This document shows, piece by piece, positions 9,279-18,040 of a stretch of DNA of 64,000 nt (position 1 is the stretch's first letter; the number at the start of each line of letters is the position of its first letter). This DNA comes from JAWKZG01 sp041396125 (GTDB taxonomy: Bacteria > Pseudomonadota > Gammaproteobacteria > Competibacterales > Competibacteraceae). The position numbers and the translations under genes were made by a program. The notes under the pieces were generated by a model. The model searched no databases, had not been told where the DNA came from, and was given only the letters and a program-made list of their open reading frames with translations. The DNA lies in NCBI GenBank assembly GCA_041396125.1, contig JAWKZG010000001.1, forward strand, positions 620,001 to 684,000. The letters are read 5' to 3'.

Positions 9279-9307
9279 CCGGAACAGGTGCCAGAACAGG
9301 TAAGTGT

Positions 9308-10888
9308 GTGCAAAAAAATAAGGAAGTCGATGCGGACACTCGTTTCCGTCATGGTCATGGTAAACGCTTAAGCCATTGGGGTCGGGACACCTTGGCTTTG
9401 CTGGCAGGGGCATTATTACCGCTGGCTTTTGCGCCCTTCGGCTGGTTCTGGCTGGTGCTGCCGGCACTGGCTTTAATGCTCTGGACCTGGCAGGGAGCCA
9501 GTCCTCGACGGGCAGCTTGGCGCGGTTTCCTGTTTGGTCTGGGACTATATGGTGTAGGCGTTTCCTGGGTTTATATCAGTCTGCATGATTACGGCAGTGC
9601 CCCGGCATTTTTCGCAGCGCTGACAACCACTCTACTGACCATCTATCTAGCGCTTTACCCGGCCCTGACCGGTTATTTGTTAAACCGTTTCTGGCCTCAG
9701 CCCGGCGTGTTGCGCTGGTTGCTGCTAGCTCCGGCATTGTGGACTGTTTTGGACTGGCTGCGCAGCTGGATACTGTTGAGCGGTTTTCCATGGCTGGCAC
9801 TGGGCTACAGTCAAACTGACAGCTGGCTGGCTGGCTACGCACCGTTGTTTGGTGTGTATGGGCTGGGAGCGCTGGTTATGCTGGGTGCTGGTTTGCTGTT
9901 ACTGCTGTTGCAGGCCGGTTGGCGCAAGCCGCGAGCCTGGGGTGCACTGGCGGGTCTGGTTGCGCTATATCTCGGTGGCAAATGGGCCGCGCAGCTGGAA
10001 TGGGTGATGCCTGCTGGTCAGCCGATACGGATCAGTATGGTACAAGGCAATATCGAGCAAAAACAAAAATGGCTACCCGAAACGCTGGAGCAGACTTTGC
10101 AGCTCTATTTGGAGCGCAGCCAGGAGGTCGCTGCAAGCAGTGATCTGATCATCTGGCCGGAAACCGCTGTTCCGCTCTTCTATCAAGACCTGAACCCTGC
10201 GTTTAGTGCGGCACTGCTGGAACAGGCGCGGGATAGTCAAACCGACTATTTGATTGGCGCACCGTCCGGCTCCTGGGAAAAGCGGGAATTCTACAATGGT
10301 GTGCTGGCTATCAGTGCCGACGCCACGCCTGATTCGCCGCCGGGCTTTTACCAGAAGCGCCGCCTGTTGCCATTTGGGGAATACTTGCCCTTGCGGTTTC
10401 TGTTTAACCTGTTTCACCGTTTTGTTGATATCCCGATGGCCGATTTCACGCCAGGCGCTGCCGAGCAGCCTTTATTACACGCAGCTGGCCAGCCTGTGGG
10501 CATATCGATTTGCTTTGAAGCTGCTTTTGGCAACGAAATTCGCCGGGCGCTGCCGCAGGCAAGCTTTTTGGTGAACGTCAGCAATGATGGTTGGTTTGGG
10601 CGCTCACTGGCGGCTGATCAGCACTTGCAAATCGCCCGTATGCGCTCGCTTGAGGTGGGTCGGCCGATGGCGCGCTCAACCAATACAGGCATTTCCGCCT
10701 TGATCGACGAGCATGGCCGAATCATTCAGCGAGGCCCGCAATTTGTCGTCGATGTATTACGCGGTGAATTGCAGCCTATGCATGGCCGGACACCCTATGG
10801 ACGCTATGGCGATACACCGGTATTACTTGTGGTGTTTGCAATATTGTTCTTGGCTTTGGTACAGAGGCAAAAATCAGGATCGTCATAA
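9308..10888 (+). CDS. lnt: Apolipoprotein N-acyltransferase Lnt
   Basis: Adds the third acyl chain to lipoproteins in the inner membrane. The 526-residue protein has an N-terminal multi-span membrane domain (about 25-230) and a periplasmic nitrilase-like domain. The catalytic triad is visible: Glu in WPETAVP, Lys in KRRLLPFGEY and Cys in ISICFEAAF. The start is GTG at 9308 with AGGTAAG upstream. A C-terminal hydrophobic segment (VLLVVFAILFLALV) anchors the domain. Last gene of the operon; the lipoprotein at the left edge would be one of its substrates. Confidence 0.95.
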   Translation: MQKNKEVDADTRFRHGHGKRLSHWGRDTLALLAGALLPLAFAPFGWFWLVLPALALMLWTWQGASPRRAAWRGFLFGLGLYGVGVSWVYISLHDYGSAPAFFAALTTTLLTIYLALYPALTGYLLNRFWPQPGVLRWLLLAPALWTVLDWLRSWILLSGFPWLALGYSQTDSWLAGYAPLFGVYGLGALVMLGAGLLLLLLQAGWRKPRAWGALAGLVALYLGGKWAAQLEWVMPAGQPIRISMVQGNIEQKQKWLPETLEQTLQLYLERSQEVAASSDLIIWPETAVPLFYQDLNPAFSAALLEQARDSQTDYLIGAPSGSWEKREFYNGVLAISADATPDSPPGFYQKRRLLPFGEYLPLRFLFNLFHRFVDIPMADFTPGAAEQPLLHAAGQPVGISICFEAAFGNEIRRALPQASFLVNVSNDGWFGRSLAADQHLQIARMRSLEVGRPMARSTNTGISALIDEHGRIIQRGPQFVVDVLRGELQPMHGRTPYGRYGDTPVLLVVFAILFLALVQRQKSGSS

Positions 10889-10949
10889 GCGCTGCTGTCA
10901 GGCTACGCTCCACCCTGCGGGGAGACAGGACGAAGACAGGTACCTGCCG

Positions 10950-11330
10950 TTACGGATTATCCCTTTCCTGATGCAAAATGGTATAACCTCGGGGATTGTT
11001 TTGGTTTGTTGTTTTTCGTAACCGTTGGCGCTGGAGATAGCGGTGATACTGCATGCGGGCATAGCTCCGATCTTCTTCGCTGATTTCATCCCTTGTCCGA
11101 CCGTCCAGGCCAATACGAAATGGCTTGGTCATCACTTCTTTCAAGTAAGAGGGGTGATGCGTCCACGCGTTTAATACCCGTAGCAGATCCTGCTTGGGTA
11201 CTTCAGGAAGCGCGATAAGCAGCTCCGAGTGACAGCCTTTTGCAAGAGGTTGGTGTCTGCTGAAAGCATCAGGCCACTTTTGGCGTAACATCGCTTCAAT
11301 TTCTTTGAGCCGTTCAACCGCTGATTTCAT
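10950..11330 (-). CDS. ProQ/FinO-domain RNA-binding protein
   Basis: A 126-residue ProQ/FinO-type RNA chaperone. Diagnostic segments are RQKWPDAFS, LRVLNAWTHHPSYL and GLDGRTRDEISEEDRSYA. It lacks the long linker and C-terminal Tudor-like domain of E. coli ProQ, so it resembles the minimal chaperones. Such proteins bind structured sRNAs and mRNA 3' ends. I start at the ATG 11328-11330, with AGGG upstream; the longer frame to 11402 has no better support. It converges with lnt. Confidence 0.87.
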   Translation of the reverse strand: MKSAVERLKEIEAMLRQKWPDAFSRHQPLAKGCHSELLIALPEVPKQDLLRVLNAWTHHPSYLKEVMTKPFRIGLDGRTRDEISEEDRSYARMQYHRYLQRQRLRKTTNQNNPRGYTILHQERDNP

Positions 11331-11348
11331 AATACGAACCCTATGAAT

Positions 11349-11364
11349 TGAGATAGTTATCTCA
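11349..11364. promoter_or_regulatory. Inverted repeat upstream of the proQ-like gene
   Basis: TGAGATA-gt-TATCTCA, two 7-base arms with a 2-base spacer, ending about 19 bases before the proQ-like ATG. A possible promoter (TTGCAA then TAGATA about 16 bases later) lies just upstream on the minus strand, so the repeat sits in the transcribed leader or around the start site. It may be an operator or a small RNA hairpin near the ribosome binding site. Confidence 0.4.
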
Positions 11365-11475
11365 TTAGTTACAGTATCTAACGATTTATTACCGGATTGC
11401 AATTTTTCTGTTTGTTAAACGATGCTTGCGTTCGACTCAGCAGAGTCTGCGCCCTGGTTGTAGCCTCCAGATACT

Positions 11476-11505
11476 AAAAAGGGGTTGCGTAAAACGCAAC
11501 CCCTT
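11476..11505 (-). terminator. Rho-independent terminator after the tRNA
   Basis: GGGGTTGCGT (11481-11490) pairs with ACGCAACCCC (11494-11503) around an AAA loop. On the minus strand the stem is followed by TTTTT (complement of 11476-11480). It lies 8 bases beyond the tRNA 3' end and closes the rpsU-yqeY-dnaG-rpoD-tRNA unit. Confidence 0.9.
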
Positions 11506-11512
11506 GATTTTG

Positions 11513-11589
11513 TGGTGGGCCCTGTTGGACTCGAACCAACGACCTACGGATTATGAGTCCGCAGCTCTAACCAACTGAGCTAAGGGCCC
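11513..11589 (-). tRNA. tRNA with CAU anticodon, probably tRNA-Ile2 (lysidine type)
   Basis: A complete 77-base cloverleaf with encoded CCA. The acceptor stem is GGGCCCT with AGGGCCC, the T arm GTTGG/CCAAC with loop TTCGAGT, and the anticodon loop CTCATAA. CAU would read Met or, after lysidine modification by TilS, Ile AUA. The GGGCCCTTAGCTCAG start resembles the ileX type (GGCCCCTTAGCTCAG in E. coli) more than elongator tRNA-Met (GGCTACG). Identity as Ile2 is therefore favoured but inferred. It sits 22 bases after rpoD. Confidence 0.9.
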
Positions 11590-11611
11590 CTTAAACGATT
11601 AGTATACCTTT

Positions 11612-13459
11612 TCAATCCAGATCAAGAAAACTGCGCAGTTGCTCCGAACGATTGGGGTGGCGCAATTTCCGTAGAGCCTTGGCTTCGATCTGACGAATCC
11701 GTTCGCGGGTGACGTCGAACTGTTTGCCGACTTCTTCCAGCGTATGGTCAGTATTCAGATCAATACCGAAACGCATCCGCAAGACTTTCGCTTCGCGTGG
11801 TGTCAGCGAGGATAGCACTTCGCGGGTAGCTTCCTTGAGTCCTTCCCCTGTAGCCGAATCTAGTGGTGACAGGACACTGGCGTCTTCAATGAAGTCACCC
11901 AGATGTGAATCTTCATCATCACCGATCGGGGTTTCCATGGAAATCGGCTCTTTGGCTATTTTAAGCACCTTGCGGACTTTATCCTCGGGCATTTCCATTC
12001 GTTCAGCCAACTCTTCGGGGGTAGCTTCCCGACCCATCTCCTGCAACATCTGACGCGATATCCGATTCAGCTTGTTAATCGTTTCAATCATATGCACCGG
12101 AATACGGATAGTGCGTGCCTGATCGGCGATAGAACGAGTGATGGCCTGACGTATCCACCATGTGGCGTAGGTCGAGAACTTGTAACCGCGTCGGTATTCA
12201 AACTTATCCACCGCTTTCATCAGACCGATATTGCCTTCCTGAATCAGATCCAGAAATTGCAAGCCACGGTTGGTGTATTTTTTCGCAATGGAAATTACCA
12301 GGCGCAGGTTGGCCTCAACCATTTCTTTCTTGGCGCGGCGTGCCTTGGCCTCACCAATCGACATGGCACGATTGGTTTCCTTGATCTCCGGAATTGTAAG
12401 GAAGGTTTCCTGTTCTATCTCTTGCAGGCGGCGCTGCGCATTATGGATTTCATCCTGGTACTGAAGCAGTACGCTAGAGTAGCGCTGCTGCGCATCGATA
12501 TGCTTGTCGAGCCACTTGAGATCGGTTTCCTGCTGCGGGAACGAATTAATAAACACCCGCCGAGGCATATGCGCTTTAGTGACGCAGATGTTCATAATAA
12601 TGCGTTCTTGCGTACGGATCTGATCGATATCCTTACGCAGGAGACCAAACAATTGATCAAGTGTTTTCGGCGTTAACCGAAATTCCTTGAAATACTCGGC
12701 AACCTTGGAACGCAGGGCGCGATTTTCAGCGTGGGCAACACCGTGTTTGTCGGTATTGCTGATAAATTCATTGTACAGCACGCGCAGTTCGCCGAAACGA
12801 CGCGCTGCTTCGATCGGATCGGGGCCGGTATCGACGACTTCTTCCTTGTCGCCGTCCTCATCGTCGTCCTCATCGTCCAAAGCATTGTCATCTGCGCTCA
12901 GTTCAGCATCTGTCTCTTCAACTGCAGCGGGTAAATTAGCCTCGGGCTCGGGTTCATCGTCAAAGCCGGAGATAATATCGGACAGCCGTATCTCGCCGTT
13001 GACGACAGCATCGTACTGGCGCAGCAATTCAGCGGTGGCAAGCGGGTAGAAGGAGAGGGCTGAGAGCACTTCGCTCATGCCTTCTTCAATGCGCTTGGCG
13101 ATTTGAATCTCACCTTCACGGGTCAGTAATTCAACTGTACCCATTTCACGCATATACATCCGGACAGGGTCGGTCGTACGACCGAACTCACCGTCAACAG
13201 CTGCCAGGGCGGCGGCCGCTTCTTCGGCAACGTCGTCATCGGTGCTGACGGAGTTTTCGCTTAATAGCAAACTGTCGGCATCGGGCGCGTATTCGAGCAC
13301 CTCGATTCCCATATCGTTGATCATCGCGATAATATCTTCGATCTGTTCGGGATCGACGATATCATCGGGTAAGTGATCGTTAACCTCAGAGTAAGTCAGG
13401 AAACCCTGCTCTTTACCCTGTGCGATCAACTTCTTCAGTTGTGATTCATGTTCGCTCAT
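11612..13459 (-). CDS. rpoD: RNA polymerase primary sigma factor RpoD (sigma70)
   Basis: The housekeeping sigma factor, 615 residues. Region 1.1 opens the protein (KKLIAQGKEQGFLTYSEVN), region 1.2 shows DPVRMYMREMG, and an acidic non-conserved insert (about 190-215, Asp/Glu rich) precedes regions 2.1-2.4 (GLQFLDLIQEGNIGLMKAVD, YATWWIRQAI). Region 4.2 ends with VTRERIRQIEAKALRKLRHP. Start ATG at 13457-13459. It is the last protein gene of the macromolecular synthesis operon and has an additional promoter just upstream. Confidence 0.98.
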   Translation of the reverse strand: MSEHESQLKKLIAQGKEQGFLTYSEVNDHLPDDIVDPEQIEDIIAMINDMGIEVLEYAPDADSLLLSENSVSTDDDVAEEAAAALAAVDGEFGRTTDPVRMYMREMGTVELLTREGEIQIAKRIEEGMSEVLSALSFYPLATAELLRQYDAVVNGEIRLSDIISGFDDEPEPEANLPAAVEETDAELSADDNALDDEDDDEDGDKEEVVDTGPDPIEAARRFGELRVLYNEFISNTDKHGVAHAENRALRSKVAEYFKEFRLTPKTLDQLFGLLRKDIDQIRTQERIIMNICVTKAHMPRRVFINSFPQQETDLKWLDKHIDAQQRYSSVLLQYQDEIHNAQRRLQEIEQETFLTIPEIKETNRAMSIGEAKARRAKKEMVEANLRLVISIAKKYTNRGLQFLDLIQEGNIGLMKAVDKFEYRRGYKFSTYATWWIRQAITRSIADQARTIRIPVHMIETINKLNRISRQMLQEMGREATPEELAERMEMPEDKVRKVLKIAKEPISMETPIGDDEDSHLGDFIEDASVLSPLDSATGEGLKEATREVLSSLTPREAKVLRMRFGIDLNTDHTLEEVGKQFDVTRERIRQIEAKALRKLRHPNRSEQLRSFLDLD

Positions 13460-13501
13460 TAACAGCGCTCACCCTATTAGAGATAGGAAGTAAAACCTAA
13501 T

Positions 13502-13522
13502 ATTATAGAACACTCTGGTGTT
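13502..13522 (-). promoter_or_regulatory. Candidate rpoD promoter with adjacent inverted repeat
   Basis: On the minus strand a perfect TATAAT (complement of 13502-13507) lies about 45 bases before the rpoD ATG. Directly upstream is the inverted repeat AACAC-caga-GTGTT (13509-13522). The -35 region is poor, and overlaps the last codons of dnaG. An internal rpoD promoter is common in this operon; the repeat would be well placed for an activator or repressor. Confidence 0.5.
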
Positions 13523-15278
13523 ATTTTTCATCCAGAGAATGCGGATTTGATTCGCGGTGCGATAGACTCTGCTGGCTGTGGCGGCGCAATAACTCCCGTT
13601 CCTGGGCACTCAGTTCACCACGCGCAGCTTTGTCGTACAGGTAGCGATCAAAATACAGGCGTCGAATTTTTTCCATATTGCCGAAAAATTCAGCTTCGAA
13701 AAGTGCGTCGTCGAGCAATAGTTCTGCTTGCGCCAGCTTGGCCAAAATAGTGCCAGTCTCGGAGTCGCGATAACGTTCAAGGATACTTGCAGTTGTTAGA
13801 TGGGGATTCTCTTTGAATATTTCAATGAGTTCGATTAAAAGTGGCAGTCCCGGCATATCGATCTGACGGTAGACTGCAAGCTCATTTGCATCAAGCTGCT
13901 GGGCCAGAGCAGGGCGTGCCAGTAGCAAAGAAATGGCGTAACGCGGCAGTGTCCGGCGAACCTGGGACAGTCCCATCGGCCGAGCCGGTCTAGCCGGTTC
14001 AGGCTCGGTAAGCCGAACCGGTATCTTGATAACAGTTTCCAGTCGCTCACGCATTAAATCCCGATATGTACCGGGCGGAATGGTTTCCAGCAGCGGTCTG
14101 GCCACCTCGGCCAGGCGGGCGCGACCGTCTATGCTATCCATATTGAGCTGTGTGCCAAGTTGCTGGAAAAAATAATCCGATAGACTGAGCATATCCGCCA
14201 TACGTTGCTGAAATTTTGCGCTGCCTTCCTGCCGGATCAGGCTATCCGGGTCCTCGCCTTCGGGTAGAAATAAATAACCTACCTGACGACCGTCCCGCAG
14301 GTGTGGTAGCGTGGTTTGCAATGCTCGCCAGGCTGCCGTGCGGCCAGCGTTATCGCCATCGAAACAAAACACCAGGTTACGCGTAACGCGAAATAAACGT
14401 TCCAGGTGCTCGCTGGTGGTTGCTGTGCCCAGCGTTGCTACTGCATAAGGCACACCGTGCTGGGCCAGGGCGATAACATCCATATATCCTTCTACGATCA
14501 GCAACTGTTCCGGCTGCCGTTGCTGCTGGCGGGCTTCGAACAAGCCGTAGAGTTCCCGGCCCTTATGAAACAGAGCTGTTTCCGGCGAGTTCAGATACTT
14601 GGGTGTGCTGTCATCCAGTGCCCGTCCACCAAAGCCAATTACCCGACCGCGCCGGTCCCGGATCGGAAACATGATCCGGTCACGGAAACGATCATAGGCA
14701 CCACCGTTATCTTTGCTGATGGCAAGCCCCGCGGTAACGGCCAAAGCGGGACTGATCGATGCCTGTTGCAAGGCCAGCAGCAAACTATCCCAGCCGGGTG
14801 GCGCATAACCGAGTCCGAAGATTTTTGCAGTCGTACCGTCCAAGCCACGGCCACGCAAATAATCAATTGCCCGTTGCCGCTGTGGATGCGTCCGCAGCTG
14901 CTGACTGAAAAAATTAGCCGCTAGCGCAAGCACCCGCCATTCATCCGCATGTGTAGAAGAAGTCGATGGCTGATCTGCTTCGCAGGGTAATTCAAGGCCG
15001 GCGTGGCGTGCTAATTCTTCTACTGCATCACGGAACTCCAGATGTTCATAGTCCATCAGGAAGCCGATCGCATTACCATTCACACCACAACCAAAACAGT
15101 GATAAAACTGTTTCTCGGGGCTCACGGTAAACGAAGGGGTTTTCTCATTGTGAAACGGGCAGCATGCAGCGTAATTACGCCCGTTTTTGCGCAAGGACAC
15201 GCGGCTGTCAATGAGCTCTACGATATCAATGCGATTGAGTAGTTGATCGAGAAAATCCTGCGGTATACGGCTCGCCAT
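13521..15278 (-). CDS. dnaG: DNA primase DnaG
   Basis: Synthesises RNA primers at the replication fork. The protein has the N-terminal CHC2 zinc finger (CPFHNEKTPSF and FHCFGC-like YHCFGCG), the catalytic TOPRIM domain (LIVEGYMDVIALAQHG and CFDGDNAGRTAAW), and a C-terminal helical DnaB-binding region. I start at the ATG of MASRIPQDFLDQLL (15276-15278), which matches the family N-terminus; the longer TTG start at 15305 is unlikely. About 585 residues. It follows yqeY and precedes rpoD. Confidence 0.96.
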   Translation of the reverse strand: MASRIPQDFLDQLLNRIDIVELIDSRVSLRKNGRNYAACCPFHNEKTPSFTVSPEKQFYHCFGCGVNGNAIGFLMDYEHLEFRDAVEELARHAGLELPCEADQPSTSSTHADEWRVLALAANFFSQQLRTHPQRQRAIDYLRGRGLDGTTAKIFGLGYAPPGWDSLLLALQQASISPALAVTAGLAISKDNGGAYDRFRDRIMFPIRDRRGRVIGFGGRALDDSTPKYLNSPETALFHKGRELYGLFEARQQQRQPEQLLIVEGYMDVIALAQHGVPYAVATLGTATTSEHLERLFRVTRNLVFCFDGDNAGRTAAWRALQTTLPHLRDGRQVGYLFLPEGEDPDSLIRQEGSAKFQQRMADMLSLSDYFFQQLGTQLNMDSIDGRARLAEVARPLLETIPPGTYRDLMRERLETVIKIPVRLTEPEPARPARPMGLSQVRRTLPRYAISLLLARPALAQQLDANELAVYRQIDMPGLPLLIELIEIFKENPHLTTASILERYRDSETGTILAKLAQAELLLDDALFEAEFFGNMEKIRRLYFDRYLYDKAARGELSAQERELLRRHSQQSLSHRESNPHSLDEK

Positions 15279-15322
15279 AAACTTGAGTGTAGGCGATAGC
15301 CGCAAATGTTCCAGTTATAATT

Positions 15323-15358
15323 AAAAAATAATCGTTGCCACCCGCTTGTGCGGGCGAC
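15323..15358 (-). terminator. Attenuator-like hairpin between yqeY and dnaG
   Basis: CCCGC-ttgt-GCGGG (15341-15354), extendable with GU pairs, begins right after the yqeY stop on the minus strand. A T run (complement of AAAAAA, 15323-15328) follows after a short spacer, so the match to a terminator is imperfect. Partial termination before dnaG is known in this operon in E. coli and fits the low need for primase. Confidence 0.5.
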
Positions 15359-15811
15359 TTAACCGGTCGCGCCAAGTCGGGCTTTGACGCGGGCGCTAAG
15401 CGCGGTCATGTCAGCACGACCCTGGGCCTTGGGCTTGATCAATGCCATGACTTTGCCCATATCGCGGATGCTGCTGGCACCACTTTCTGTCATAGCAGCC
15501 TCAATCAGCTGATCCAGCTCGGCGTCACTCAGTGCGGCCGGTAAATAAGACTGGATCACAGCCAGTTCAAACTCTTCCTTGTCGGCAAGGTCGGTACGAC
15601 CTGCGTTTTGAAACTGACTGATTGACTCACGCCGCTGTTTGGCCATGCGGTCAAGCACGGTGATAATGGCAGCGTCATCCAGATCGATGCGCTCGTCCAC
15701 TTCACGCTGTTTGATCGCGGCCAGGATCAGCCGAATCGTACCTAGACGATCTTTGTCCTTGCTTTTAAGCGCGGTTTTCATATCGTCTTGCAAACGGGTT
15801 TTCAACGTCAT
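15359..15811 (-). CDS. yqeY: GatB/YqeY domain protein
   Basis: A 150-residue stand-alone YqeY domain, related to the C-terminal tRNA-binding tail of GatB. Family segments are LKTRLQDDMKTALKSKD, KQREVDERIDLDD and ESGASSIRDMGKVMALI. Its role is not firmly known; an effect on amidotransferase or tRNA metabolism is presumed. Its place between rpsU and dnaG is typical of many non-enteric gammaproteobacteria. Confidence 0.94.
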   Translation of the reverse strand: MTLKTRLQDDMKTALKSKDKDRLGTIRLILAAIKQREVDERIDLDDAAIITVLDRMAKQRRESISQFQNAGRTDLADKEEFELAVIQSYLPAALSDAELDQLIEAAMTESGASSIRDMGKVMALIKPKAQGRADMTALSARVKARLGATG

Positions 15812-15862
15812 AACAGCAAACTTCTAGCGACGTAAGTCAATGGGGTGTGGCGGTATAGACAG

Positions 15863-15887
15863 GCTAACGCGCATCGGCGCGCTAAGC
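15863..15887 (-). terminator. Hairpin downstream of rpsU
   Basis: Read on the minus strand, GCTTAGCGCG pairs with GCGCGTTAGC around a short loop, starting 6 bases after the rpsU stop. There is no T run, so it is more likely an mRNA-stabilising or pausing structure that lets S21 be made in excess over the downstream genes. Confidence 0.45.
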
Positions 15888-15893
15888 GTGCAA

Positions 15894-16109
15894 TCAATAC
15901 ATGCGGGTGCGACGGGCGCTTTCGCGGGCGAGTTTCTTGAGGTGGCGCTTCACTGCGGCGGCCTTTTTACGCTTGCGTTCTTGAGTGGGTTTTTCGTAGT
16001 ACTCGCGACGACGTACTTCCGATAGAATACCCGCTTTTTCGCAGGAACGCTTAAAGCGTCGTAACGCAACGTCAAAAGGCTCATTTTCCTTGATTTTAAC
16101 GGCTGGCAT
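15894..16109 (-). CDS. rpsU: 30S ribosomal protein S21
   Basis: A 71-residue basic protein: MPAVKIKENEPFDVALRRFK, CEKAGILSEVRRREYYEKPT, then a Lys/Arg-rich helix. S21 sits on the 30S platform near the anti-Shine-Dalgarno sequence. The ATG at 16107-16109 has a good GAGGTGA site 10 bases upstream, so the four extra residues of the longer frame are rejected. First gene of the rpsU-yqeY-dnaG-rpoD operon. Confidence 0.97.
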   Translation of the reverse strand: MPAVKIKENEPFDVALRRFKRSCEKAGILSEVRRREYYEKPTQERKRKKAAAVKRHLKKLARESARRTRMY

Positions 16110-16177
16110 GAAAATCGTCACCTCGCTGATTCATAGATAGCTTCATAGATCAAACAGATCTTTGTAAAAGGGCCGCA

Positions 16178-16206
16178 ATTCTAAAACGTTGGCGCTGTAA
16201 ATGCAA
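16178..16206 (-). promoter_or_regulatory. Sigma70 promoter of the rpsU operon
   Basis: On the minus strand TTGCAT (complement of 16201-16206) and TAGAAT (16178-16183) are exactly 17 bases apart. The discriminator after the -10 is GC rich (TGCGGCCC), as expected for a stringently controlled ribosomal promoter. The rpsU ATG follows about 70 bases later. Confidence 0.72.
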
Positions 16207-16261
16207 AGAAAATACAGCGATGAATCATTTCATTTACTGAGTTATTTCGTGAGTTCAGCTT

Positions 16262-17305
16262 TTGAATAGTAAACCGATTATTGCCTCTGATCTGCTGGTG
16301 CTGGGGATTGAAACCTCTTGCGATGAAACCGGCATTGCACTGTATCACGGTAAAGCCGGCCTGCTGGCTCAGCAGGTGTACAGCCAGGTCGAATTACATG
16401 CCGAATACGGCGGTGTAGTGCCTGAGCTGGCTTCGCGTGACCATATCCGTAAAGCATTACCGTTAATCCGGCAGGTTATGGATGAGGCTGCGGTGAGCGC
16501 GCAGCAGATAAAAGGTGTGGCGTACACGACAGGGCCAGGTCTGATTGGAGCCTTGCTGGTGGGATCAGCGCTGGGGCGCAGTCTGGCCTGGGCCTGGGGC
16601 GTGCCGGCGCTGGGTGTGCATCACATGGAAGGGCATTTGCTGGCACCGATGCTGGAGCCTGATCCACCGGCGTTTCCATTTGTCGCCCTGCTGGTTTCAG
16701 GCGGACATACCCAGCTGGTGGAGGTGTCAGCGCTCGGGTGTTACCGGATTCTGGGGGAGTCGCTGGACGACGCGGTGGGTGAGGCTTTCGACAAAACTGC
16801 CAAATTGCTCGGCTTGCCTTATCCTGGCGGGCCGGCGTTGGCGCAGCTGGCGGCAGCCGGGAATCCGGACCGGTTTCGGTTTCCCCGCCCGATGACGGAT
16901 CGACCAGGTTTGGATTTCAGTTTCAGCGGCTTGAAAACCTTTGCCCTGAACACCTGGCAAAATAGCGCTCAAAATGAGCAGGATCGAGCGGATATCGCGC
17001 GCGCTTTCGAAGATGCTGCAGTCGACACCTTGCTAATCAAGTGTCGCCGTGCATTGCACGAAACGGGGCAGCGACGACTGATAATTGCCGGTGGCGTCGG
17101 GGCTAACCGGTGTTTGCGTGAACGTCTGGGAGCGTTAGCAAAAGAGCAGGGCGTACAGGTATATTTCCCGCGTCCGGCTTTGTGCACTGATAACGGTGCG
17201 ATGATCGCCTATGCGGGGTATTGCCGTCTGGCTGCCGGGCAGATAGACGATACTTGCATCCGGGCCCGGGCCCGCTGGCCGCTGGATACGTTGCCGCCAG
17301 TATAA
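16262..17305 (+). CDS. tsaD: tRNA N6-adenosine threonylcarbamoyltransferase TsaD
   Basis: Transfers the threonylcarbamoyl group to A37 of ANN-reading tRNAs, with TsaB, TsaC and TsaE. Seen are VLGIETSCDETGIALY, the metal motif HHMEGHL, the SGGHTQL loop and a C-terminal GGVGANRCLRERL. 347 residues from the TTG at 16262; the family normally starts a few residues before LGIETSCDET, so a start near the GTG at 16298 is possible. Divergent from rpsU, a widely conserved arrangement. Confidence 0.96.
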   Translation: MNSKPIIASDLLVLGIETSCDETGIALYHGKAGLLAQQVYSQVELHAEYGGVVPELASRDHIRKALPLIRQVMDEAAVSAQQIKGVAYTTGPGLIGALLVGSALGRSLAWAWGVPALGVHHMEGHLLAPMLEPDPPAFPFVALLVSGGHTQLVEVSALGCYRILGESLDDAVGEAFDKTAKLLGLPYPGGPALAQLAAAGNPDRFRFPRPMTDRPGLDFSFSGLKTFALNTWQNSAQNEQDRADIARAFEDAAVDTLLIKCRRALHETGQRRLIIAGGVGANRCLRERLGALAKEQGVQVYFPRPALCTDNGAMIAYAGYCRLAAGQIDDTCIRARARWPLDTLPPV

Positions 17306-17335
17306 GTCATCGGGCGAACCTGTAATCACTCTCGT

Positions 17336-17944
17336 TCAGCGCTTGCCGCCGATGCGACTTTCCGTGCCCGCCAGCAGACGCTGAATATTCGCCTGATGGC
17401 GCCAGATTAACAAGACTGCCATCACCGCCATAGCGATCAAAAAAGGATATGGTGCACCCAGCAGCCACAAATAAAGTGGCATCAGGACAGCGGCAGTGAG
17501 CGCAGCCAGTGACGAATAGCGAAATAAAGCCGCCATGACCAGCCAGCTTAACAGGGCGGCCAGGGCAGCCCAGGGGGATAACCCAAGCGCCGCGCCAAAA
17601 GCGGTAGCGACGCCTTTGCCGCCCTGAAAGGCGAAAAAAACCGGAAATAAATGCCCCAGAAACGCAGCGCAGGCAGTTACGGCAATAGCCCAGGGAGGCA
17701 GTCCGAGCCAGTGGGCAAGAGCAACAGGAATAAGCCCTTTCAGCAGATCACCCAGCAAGGTGATCACCGCTGCTTTTTTGCCACCAATGCGCAAGACATT
17801 GGTCGCACCAGGATTGCCCGATCCCTGTTGACGGGGATCGGGCAGACCTAGCAGGCGGCAGACAATAATCGCGCTGGCCAATGAACCGAGCAGGTAGGCA
17901 GCAGCGATAAACAGAAGCGGGATTACGGGTGTGTTTTCGAACAT
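17336..17944 (-). CDS. plsY: Glycerol-3-phosphate acyltransferase PlsY
   Basis: An inner-membrane enzyme that acylates glycerol-3-phosphate using acyl-phosphate. The 202-residue protein has about five membrane segments and the three family motifs: LLGSLASAI, GSGNPGATNVLR, and FQGGKGVATAFG. It converges with tsaD, 30 bases apart, and is divergent from folB, as in many gammaproteobacteria. Confidence 0.96.
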   Translation of the reverse strand: MFENTPVIPLLFIAAAYLLGSLASAIIVCRLLGLPDPRQQGSGNPGATNVLRIGGKKAAVITLLGDLLKGLIPVALAHWLGLPPWAIAVTACAAFLGHLFPVFFAFQGGKGVATAFGAALGLSPWAALAALLSWLVMAALFRYSSLAALTAAVLMPLYLWLLGAPYPFLIAMAVMAVLLIWRHQANIQRLLAGTESRIGGKR

Positions 17945-18040
17945 GGTGCGTATTGAAGCGTTATCGCAAGGTAAAAAGCAAGCAGTTTGCTGAGTGGATT
18001 TGGCGCGTTATAGTGACAGCAGCTTTTGACTGGACAAAAC

